Position numbers and translations under genes: made by a program
Notes under the pieces: model-generated
Databases searched by the model: none
What the model was told of the DNA's origin: nothing
What the model saw: the letters and a program-made list of their open reading frames with translations, nothing else
NCBI GenBank assembly: GCA_942159475.1
Contig: OW804096.1
Location: 16,826,906 to 16,890,905, forward strand
Source: Sthenelais limicola
Taxonomy: Eukaryota; Annelida; Polychaeta; Phyllodocida; Sigalionidae
Direction of reading: 5' to 3'
Length of the DNA: 64,000 nucleotides
Part shown: piece after piece, positions 56,780 to 64,000 of the stretch
Layout of the letters: every line of letters begins with the position of its first letter
How positions within the stretch are numbered: position 1 is the stretch's first letter

Positions 56780-57275
56780 GGAAATGAACACTGGGTGTTT
56801 GTTCTACCTAAAATCCACAACAACTACAACAACCCGCAACCTCATGCAGGCAAAGGGTGCCACCTGGTTAGGGGCCACAGTCGTGGTATTTGAGCCCACA
56901 TACAGAAAGGTGGACCTGTTCAAGAAACCCGTTATCACCACAAGAGCTCCGTTACTACCCTTCACAACTGGTGTTGTCACTCCTTTGCAGCCCTATCGGT
57001 ATCTGCCAGAATGTGCGGCAGATGAGAACGTATATACATTTGGCGGTAAGGTGGCTGACCTTGAGTTATCGCGTGTGGACATTGTCTACAACTGTGGCGC
57101 AGATGCTTGTGATGGCAGCCATGATACTGAGAAGTCCTGCTATGCCTTGAAAGACAGCAGTGAGCTGAGGGCCAGCATGTGTGCTTTCGTCTCCAGTCCG
57201 ACACTTGACGTGCAGGACGTTCATGTAACCTCCCGCCGACTCGCCAGATTCTTCATCGACCCGGCATTTCTGGGG
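56780..57275 (+). CDS. Unrecognised three-exon gene, second coding exon
   Basis: The 496-nt exon has acceptor 'tgtttttgtttag' and donor GTGAGT. It enters in phase 2 and leaves in phase 0. It encodes a Thr run (STTTTTTRN), then GATWLGATVVVFEPTYRKV, ITTRAPLLPFTTGVVTPLQ, a Cys-bearing part (LPECAADENV, YNCGADACDG, KSCYALKD, SMCAFV) and VTSRRLARFFIDPAFLG. Six to seven Cys suggest either disulphides or metal binding. No domain is recognised and no signal peptide or membrane helix is seen. Codon use and the uninterrupted frame across both splice junctions support a real gene. Confidence 0.65.
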
Positions 57276-57295
57276 GTGAGTAAAACGTCCGAATA

Positions 57296-57633
57296 GGAGA
57301 TTTGCATGGCCGCCATTTTGAATCCTGAATCGCATCCATGGTATTATGGGAGTAATGGTATTATATTATAAAAATCATGCCATGTTCAGCTTGGGATAGT
57401 TGTCAATGTCTATGTGTTATATATCAATGTCTATGTGTTTTCATAACGAAAGCCTCAATTTTTCCCATCGTGAATTCGGTTAACATAGATCATGTATAGA
57501 AGTTATGATGTTGGTGAAAATGTTCTTGCAATTTTCGATAAAAATGTTGCCAAATATTTGTATGCCAGATTGCAACAAAATCCATCCCAGGATGCACTGT
57601 AACATACATGCGCAGTGGCACATGCAAATCCCC
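57296..57633 (+). mobile_element. Family-3 MITE just inside an intron
   Basis: Left GGAGATTTGCATGGCCGCCA, right 'ggcacatgcaaatcccc', TA flanks. It begins 21 bp after the donor edge of the exon ending at 57275. Confidence 0.9.
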
Positions 57634-58496
57634 TACTTGCAGTACCACTTTCTTAAAGGGTCACTAAATGGTTACTTTTGGGATAGAAAACGTCACAGAT
57701 CCATGAGTACAACATCAAAATCTCAAATTTTAAGATGTCTTTATGACAGACTTATAGTAACTTACAGGCACAAACTGAGGAAGCTAAAGGTAAATAGGTC
57801 AGTTTCACACAAGAGGGCATTGAAGGTCCTGTGTGACGTCAGAAACTTCTGAAATGTACACAACGCCCCTCAAGCCTTGTTTATTGCATGGTCATATAGC
57901 AGAAATAGGCATGTCCTCATTAGATCTGAATCTCTACATGGTATTCATGGCCAGATTGGCCAGAGAAAAATCATAATATTCCCCAAAATGGTGGCAGTCA
58001 TGAATATTGAATTGAGCCTATTTCGGACGTTTCAAAATCAAATGCTTCTATCTAGGTTGTAATAGGTACTAGGGATATTTCTATACTACAGGTACGTTTT
58101 TATTTAATAAAAGAACCTATTGCGGACCATTGTACTGAAGGCGGTACTTCATTTTAAGATAGATTTGGGATGGTTATGTGTTACTACAGTTTTAGATTCA
58201 TAATCATATAATCCCTATGATAAACTTAGAATGCACTAAATTTATTGTCCCTGTAAAGAGCTAGTTGTTGTAACATGTGACATAAACACTATTTTTGTAT
58301 GCGAGTGTTGTCATTTGTCACCATATCTCATTTACTTTTGTCTAGTATGTAAAGGAGCTTACCATAAATCCTAAAACTTATTGGCTTTATGAAGATATGC
58401 ACTGCTTGTGGATTTATGCCTGTATTTCTTTTATTCAATTTATTCTGAAAAACACAGATGTTCTCATAACAAGTTATATTATATTAATTCATATAT
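57634..58496. other. Intron sequence, nothing recognised
   Basis: No further exon or element between the two MITEs. Confidence 0.45.
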
Positions 58497-58905
58497 GTGA
58501 TGTGTTCCAGGAAAATGAGTCACAAGTCGCAGAATTAGTGTTTTTCAAAGTCGTTTACTTACAAGATCTCTTTGTTGGAATATTTTCATTTTTGGGGTAT
58601 CTAGTCATTGTGATTGTATGAATACATGAACCAAAATTCAAGACTGTTTATTGATTATATCAGTGCGTTATTTAGATCATCCTATTGAGTATGTTTAGCT
58701 ACTTTACTGGTAATATCCACCTAGAAATATTGCAAACTTTTTTTTTTCAAAAATAAAAATATATGACTAAAAAGACAAAAGTACTTCTTATATGTCCTTA
58801 ATGTTTACATTCATTGGAATCAGCTTGGTCTCATCTTTTCAAATATGGTGATATCTCAAAATCCAATTTACGCGACTTATGACTCATTATCCTGAAACAC
58901 ATCAC
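58497..58905 (+). mobile_element. Family-2 MITE in an intron
   Basis: GTGATGTGTTCCAGGAAAAT to 'atcctgaaacacatcac', ATAT at 58493-58496 and 58906-58909. Confidence 0.92.
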
Positions 58906-59225
58906 ATATGTTGGATGATTGATGGAAGGGATGAGATGGTAGATGAAGAAGTAATAGGGATAATATACATATAGAATTACAACTCTATACGAGCCAGTAG
59001 GGTTACAAATGTAGGGTTTTTTTTTTTATCAATTTGTCAATACAATCTTCTAGTGACAAGTAGATTGTGTTTGCTCCACCTTTTGAAAGATTGAAGACCA
59101 GGTATAACTCAGACAAGGGTTGGTAACTGGTTCCACAAGCTACCAAGTAAATTAGCATTCACGAAATGGGCAAACTATAGTTGATATATCATATTAATGC
59201 ACTTCTTTTTTATTTTGTCTTGCAG

Positions 59226-59492
59226 CCACAATACTATTCTCCTAAACCTGATGTGGATGCGTTGCGGGAACATGTTAAAACAACTCTGGCAGCCTACAAG
59301 GAAGCGGACGTGAATTGGGTGGTGACAGGGTGGTACAAACCGACGGTGTCTACCGACAATGTTTACTACAGTCGACCCAAGTTCCACATAACGTATCTGG
59401 CCCCTGAAAAGGTGCTTGACACAGTGATACCCCTACAACCTCCTCCTGCAAAAATAATTAAAGCCCCTGTTGTGACCTGCTATAAGGGGTAA
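59226..59492 (+). CDS. Unrecognised three-exon gene, last exon
   Basis: Acceptor 'ttttgtcttgcag' opens in phase 0, matching the donor at 57275. It encodes 88 residues and TAA at 59490-59492: PQYYSPKPDVDALREHVKTT, AAYKEADVNWVVTGWYKP, YYSRPKFHITYLAP and a Pro-rich tail ending VVTCYKG. The join reads smoothly (PAFLG-PQYYS). The whole protein would be 324 residues. The V-V-T-G-W-Y-K-P segment weakly recalls the end of SOUL/heme-binding proteins, but I do not consider that assigned. AATAAA near 60157 is a possible polyadenylation signal. Confidence 0.65.
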   Translation, partial: PQYYSPKPDVDALREHVKTTLAAYKEADVNWVVTGWYKPTVSTDNVYYSRPKFHITYLAPEKVLDTVIPLQPPPAKIIKAPVVTCYKG

Positions 59493-59522
59493 AAAGTAAA
59501 AAGTAAAAAAAAAAAAAAAAAA

Positions 59523-59720
59523 TAGGTGTGTTTCTGATTTACTCTCCTCCCACCGCCCTACCTCGACATACCTCCCCCACTTAAAATATTTGTTTACCCT
59601 AAAAAGCAGGAAAACAAGTTTTCCTAACCCGAAACCCTAAAAGCCACATTTCTCTTGTTTAAATCAGCTGTTATTACGAAATAGACATTTTCTTCAGTTC
59701 CTGGAAGGTGGTTTCTTACA
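59523..59720 (+). repeat. Diverged duplicate, copy 1
   Basis: 'taggtgtgtttctgatttac' followed by a C-rich piece, 'acctcccccact', 'gaaatagacattttcttcag' and 'cctggaaggt'. Repeated at 60157-60385. The first part also occurs near 46040. Confidence 0.7.
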
Positions 59721-60156
59721 AAAACAAAAAGTTAGTCCCCCCCCCCCCCCCCACTCCCCCTAACTAGTTTTCAGCTAGATAATCGAAAACACTCCCATTA
59801 TTTGCTATTGGCCCAATCTGTAAAGCAATCCAATTGTGGTAGAATTGTGTCAAGAGCTGCTAGCAAAAACACTTATTCCACCCTGTCATCCTGGTCACGA
59901 TTTTCATAATTGTAACCTAATGTGCCATATGTTCCATATGTTGCGTATTGATGCATTATAGATCTACTGGGTCTGGCTCATCTTGTGTCTGCCATTGAGA
60001 CTATGCCATCAGCTAACTCCCTTACGGCAAAGATATTCTCCATAAAGTGTGATACTGATTGGTATTTTATATAAAAAAGAACGTCAATTTCACCAGGATT
60101 GCTCCTTCGCATTTGTATGTCTATGGGGATGTAGTTTGTTATGTTAGGCAAAAAAA

Positions 60157-60385
60157 ATAAATAGATGTTTTTCCGATTTATCTCCCCCCCCCCCCCCGCC
60201 CTACCTAGAAAAACCTCCCCCACCTATACGAAAATTGACCTTGCCTGAATTTATTTTGTTTCCCCCCCAAAAAAGCTAATAAACGCAGAAAATAAGTCTT
60301 CCTACCGTACTACTTTCTACCGTTAATAGGCACAGTTTTTTTTATGAAATAGACATTTTTTTTCATTTCCTGGAAGGTTATTTCC
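60157..60385 (+). repeat. Diverged duplicate, copy 2
   Basis: Same block order as 59523-59720, with expansions of the C and T runs. Confidence 0.7.
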
Positions 60386-60457
60386 TTATAATATATAACA
60401 TGAAATAAACATAAAAAGCCTGGGCTGTGTCAGTGTGTCACAAGGGTTTGTATATTA

Positions 60458-60856
60458 GGGAGATTTAGCAAGCACAGCACAACGCTAATGCAAACGCTAG
60501 TTTCTCACGATAGGTTGGGCCGTACGTAATGGCAGAATTCAATCAGTTTTAGAGGTGGAGAGGTGTTTTCAGAGGGCAAAAAATCACAGAATTTCATGAC
60601 GTGTAGTAGTGTGTTACACCTGAATACAAGGGAAAACACCTCCTGCCTATTTGTACATAAAAATGAAATCACAATTGACCATCATTTTAGCTTGAAATAG
60701 ACATACGTTGGGAACGTATTGACACACCTCTTAGCGTAATTGACGTCCGTATCTCAGGTAGGCACGCTAAAAATAGCACACCTAGTGATGACGTAGTCCT
60801 CATAAAAGATACGTTAGGTTAGTGTTAGTGTTAGCGTTGTGGTTGCTAAATCTCCC
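60458..60856. mobile_element. TIR element with 5-bp duplication (399 bp)
   Basis: GGGAGATTTAGCAAGCACAG and the complement of GGGAGATTTAGCAACCACAA form the ends, with CGCTAA blocks further in. TATTA is present at 60453-60457 and 60857-60861. Non-coding. The ends resemble those of the element at 52192. Confidence 0.85.
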
Positions 60857-61890
60857 TATTACTACACAACTGTCATGCGCTGGTTTGTACTGACGTTTTT
60901 AAATGGACTTGCATTTAATGTTTTTGTGGCAGGCAGTAACGTGTCTATAGTCAGGGTTGCTGCTCGTTGGCCTTTGTTCTATACTCAAGGGCCTTCTCAG
61001 GGATGCAAGTTCTCAGATTATCAACTGAATTCAGATATATGGAAAAGTCAGCAAATGCCCCATACAATACACTAAATCGACTCCTAAATACCAAAATTTT
61101 CTCAAAATTCCATTTGACAGACAATATTAGGGGAGTGATGTGTAGAGACCTCTATCTAAGTGTTCTCACGGAGCCTGGAGCTAACGGAGCCGCCTATCCC
61201 TGTCAGGGGAGAGGCGGCCTCAGATCATAACTGAAGTGAGATTCCCGATATTTCCTTAGTCTTTAGCATTGAGTCTATGGAGGTCACGGAAATACCCGAG
61301 GTCCTTCGCTCAAGACCTCCGGGAAGGGTGCAGCAGGTGGCCCTTGGACTGACCCAGATACCCACTGTTAGTTAGGCCGCACTGTTGTACATACACACAT
61401 GGTCCTTATATGACATGTGCGCCTTTATCTACCTCCCCCTGGACCTTGGAAAATGTTCAGATTAGTTTACCTTACCCGACTTGCATCCCTGGCCTTCTAC
61501 ATAAGCTACAGTGTGCAATGTCTGGGTGTGACTGTACCATGCTTTGATAGCATTTATTCTATTCATTTAAGGTCAATGATATTTAATGTATAATTTGTAA
61601 CATCAAGGCCTGTCTATCGTAGGACAGAAGTGGCGTACATGACTTTTTTCCTCTTTATTTTAAATAATTTTATTTGCACTCAAATTCGTGACCATATCGA
61701 TATTTTCAGGAGATTCAATCAGAAAATTTTAGTGTATAATGAAATAATCTTTATGATTAAACATTATGTTAAAAAACAAGTCATCAACTTACATGATTGA
61801 CATAGGTGTCTGACCCGGACAAAGTATCAGATTTGTACTTTTCTTTATCTTTATTGTATGAATAACTGTGCTCATTTGCCTTTGATATGT
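60857..61890. other. Intergenic stretch, nothing certain
   Basis: The piece 'tttagcattgagtctatgga' followed by 'aaatacccgaggt' near 61262-61303 resembles 46293-46330 ('attgaagtctatggag ... tacccgaggt'), suggesting an old dispersed repeat. No gene is supported. Confidence 0.4.
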
Positions 61891-62147
61891 GGGTAAAGTC
61901 GTCAACAAATGTACAATACGCCTTCACCGATCCTCTCAAATCTCCTAAATTTAAGACATAAATTAGGTTTAAAATTGAGTTCTACAATGCCAAACAGATA
62001 TTAGAACCCAACACAATACCTAATATTAAAAAAAACAATACCTAATATACTCAGATATAACCAGTATTTATGAATATGCAGCCTAATTTAGCAGAATTTA
62101 CTAAATGCGAAGAGCTGCTGAGTGTACATTTTCTGACGATCTTACCC
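61891..62147 (-). mobile_element. Family-1 MITE
   Basis: Ends GGGTAAAGTCGTCAACAAAT and TTCTGACGATCTTACCC. A short internal duplication ('aatacctaatat') makes it longer than usual. Flanks ATGT and ATAT. Confidence 0.85.
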
Positions 62148-62173
62148 ATATACTCCAGTGCCTTGTACTTAAA

Positions 62174-62264
62174 AGCCCTAGTCCACTAAGCTGATTCTCA
62201 TGTGATCTTTCGCCGCAGAGAACATCATTAAATTCCGTGAGAATCGGCTTAGTGGACAAGGGCC
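62174..62264. mobile_element. Short hairpin element, copy 2
   Basis: AGCCCTAGTCCACTAAGC and GCTTAGTGGACAAGGGC ends as in 16346-16440. Flanks show TTAA a few bases out on both sides. Confidence 0.7.
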
Positions 62265-62361
62265 TTAAGGCTCATTGACTTATTATGTGTGTGACTATAC
62301 ATGTAGCATTTGTATCATGTAGCCCCTGTAGTTTCTATCGTTTGAACCATGTTGCTCAATA

Positions 62362-62853
62362 GGGGATGTGCATGTCCACCATCTTGAATCTCGGAATTAT
62401 GAGGGTTTTATGTCAGCTATAGGAGGCTATAGGAAACATGTTATGTTCAGCATGGACTGTTAACAGTGATCTCCTATGTAAATAGCCATGGTTTTACATG
62501 TTTCCATGAAAACAATTTCATCTTTTCCATCATGCATTTGGTTATTTAATGATTTAAAATTCTAAGTGATTGAGACAACTCAAAACACGAAGGGACACAG
62601 ATGTGTGTATTTGAAGGAGGATTAATGTGTTGGGGCGATCTACGTTTCGGTCTTACATTCGACCTTCATCAGGATGCTTATTTAATGATTTAATTTATAG
62701 ATCATTTACACAAGCTATGATATTGATGAAAAGATCTTTGCATTTTTCATTGAAAATGTACCGGTAGCTAAATATATGTATATGTCAGATTTGGACCGAA
62801 TCCATCCCAGCATGCACTGTAATAGACATGCGCAGTGAGACATGCAAATCCCC
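62362..62853 (+). mobile_element. Family-3 MITE interrupted by a 121-bp retro-like insertion
   Basis: Left GGGGATGTGCATGTCCACCA, right 'gacatgcaaatcccc', TA flanks. The interruption is at 62557-62677. Confidence 0.88.
62557..62677 (-). mobile_element. Penelope-like or retrozyme-like insertion with a hammerhead core
   Basis: The 121-bp insert is flanked by the 15-bp direct repeat TTATTTAATGATTTA (62542-62556 and 62678-62692). On the minus strand it reads CCTGATGA, stem GGTC, loop GAATGTAA, stem GACC, then GAAAC (62643-62673). That is the conserved hammerhead core CUGAUGA-stem II-GAAA. The strand with the cleavage site was not found, so this may be a half ribozyme from a truncated copy. Confidence 0.65.
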
Positions 62854-63215
62854 TATTGCCTTAGATATGTACTTTTCTATGTGTTGAGCTCACCATGTTT
62901 GGATGTGATCGCGCTCAGAATTGTGTGTATCCTATCTGTCTGACTTATGTTGGTAGTGTTAATTTTCTGTGTACTCCTTGTCGATGTAGTTAGCATTATA
63001 TTATTACGTTTGAGTTCATCTGTACATATGGATGGACACTATTGTTATATTCACACAGTGCGTTAAGCACTTGTCAGTATTATTATCGAGATTTTGTAGT
63101 TTTTAGGACAGAAGTGTTTGTTCACATTGTTCAGTATCTGTGTAAGCTGTACCGTCTATATATTGCACTGTAACACAATTGTTCACAGGTTTGAATGAGT
63201 GCGTATGGTGTATAT
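62854..63215. other. Intergenic stretch, nothing recognised
   Basis: No gene or element is supported. Confidence 0.45.
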
Positions 63216-63450
63216 GGGTCAGATTTTCAGAAAATGTACAATTGGCAGCTGTACACATTTAGTAAATTCTGCTGAATAAAGCTGCAATTTGGTCAATACT
63301 AGGTAAATTCGAGAATATTGTGTATTGCATTGATTCTAGCAATCTGTTTGGTTAGGTTGAACTGTATTTTGAACTTTATTTTCGTCTGAAATTAGGGTCA
63401 TTTGAGAAGATTGGCGAAGGTGAATTGTACATTTTCTGAAAATCTGACCC
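63216..63450 (+). mobile_element. Family-1 MITE, well-preserved copy
   Basis: GGGTCAGATTTTCAGAAAAT and its exact complement, ATAT on both sides, 235 bp. A good consensus reference for the family. Confidence 0.95.
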
Positions 63451-64000
63451 ATATGGATGCCATTGGAATAAAGTTTTCAATGTGTGTATTATTTATATGT
63501 GTTGATGGTAAAAGTCGACGTAAGATTCTTTCTTGGGTAATTTACACATAGTGAGTTTTAATTAGACGTAGTAACTTGTTATCATGAAAAAGTGTGCATT
63601 GCAGGTGTTCATTATTTTGTAGCTGTTCAAGCGGTGACTAAATAATATTCATGTATTTGTCTTGGTTTATTTTTTTCTTAAACAGAAATTTTATTCAGGC
63701 TTTGTATTATTGTTTTGATGCCCTCACCTCAGATGTGATGTTCTTTAGCACCCTGATTATATTTCAGCATTTCGAGGGGTGCAGTGTATATACAATATCA
63801 ATAATCCATCAGTACAATCTTTAAGTTTTATATAAACCTCGTGCCATTATAATACATAAATAACTTGTTGTAAGCCGTTTTTGTCTAATATTTAAACATT
63901 TAAAGAAACGAAAAATGAGAGATGGATGGAGTATGAAATGAGATGTTTTAACGAAATAATGTAATGTAAGGGTTCCCGACTATTGCATATCATTTCTTGT
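63451..64000. other. AT-rich end of window, nothing recognised
   Basis: No exon, RNA gene or element could be supported. Confidence 0.45.

Noticed and set aside
60839..61230. Overlapping short ORFs after the 399-bp element
   Set aside because: The first begins inside the transposon terminal repeat, and neither has a recognisable domain or splice context.

Overview
This window looks like nuclear DNA of an invertebrate metazoan. It has spliced genes with GT-AG introns, a eukaryotic tRNA gene pair, tyrosine-recombinase retrotransposons and very many short inverted-repeat transposons. The repeat load and element types suit a marine deuterostome or lophotrochozoan. The species cannot be fixed from the sequence alone.

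Host genes are sparse. On the minus strand, two consecutive exons (17097-17185 and 19052-19194) encode the start of the N-terminal cAMP-binding domain of an Epac/Rapgef4 protein. A second minus-strand gene runs from a probable 5' UTR exon (donor edge 44717) through a start-codon exon (40956-41030) to an OTU-like exon (40235-40515) whose usual catalytic Cys is Phe. On the plus strand, three phase-compatible exons (48448-48668, 56780-57275, 59226-59492) build a 324-residue protein I do not recognise. Two tRNA-Ala(TGC) genes lie at 1395-1466 and 1749-1820 inside a local duplication.

Retroelements: 9751-13687 is a Ngaro-type element with the diagnostic split direct repeats (A1-ORFs-B1-A2-B2), a gag-like ORF, a reverse transcriptase and a tyrosine recombinase. 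The RNase H region is deleted and the RT and recombinase frames are broken against each other. A different tyrosine-recombinase element at 14521-15644 carries a similar internal deletion. A 121-bp insertion with a 15-bp target duplication at 62557-62677 carries a hammerhead-ribozyme-like core, as in Penelope-like elements.

DNA elements: three abundant non-autonomous families make up much of the rest. Family 1 is about 235 bp with GGGTC ends, family 2 about 410 bp with GTGATG ends, and family 3 about 340 bp with GGGGATTTGCAT ends. Families 1 and 2 both leave 4-bp duplications, and insertions are nested in one another. Four unrelated elements are each flanked by TTAA. Further hairpin and TIR elements are listed one by one.

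Tandem DNA: 35.2-40.1 kb is a satellite of about 70-bp units that flips orientation near 36625, carries a family-1 insertion and ends in a recent 746-bp higher-order duplication. Others are a 72-bp array (19195-19826) that repeats the Epac 3' splice site, a G-rich minisatellite (28838-29725), a 500-bp purine tract (27315-27870) and a minisatellite at 5452-5912.

The most notable points are the reiterated splice-acceptor array abutting the Epac exon, a transposon end placed where the branch point of the next Epac exon should be, the hammerhead-bearing insertion, the Cys-less OTU-like gene and the two RT-recombinase deletion derivatives.
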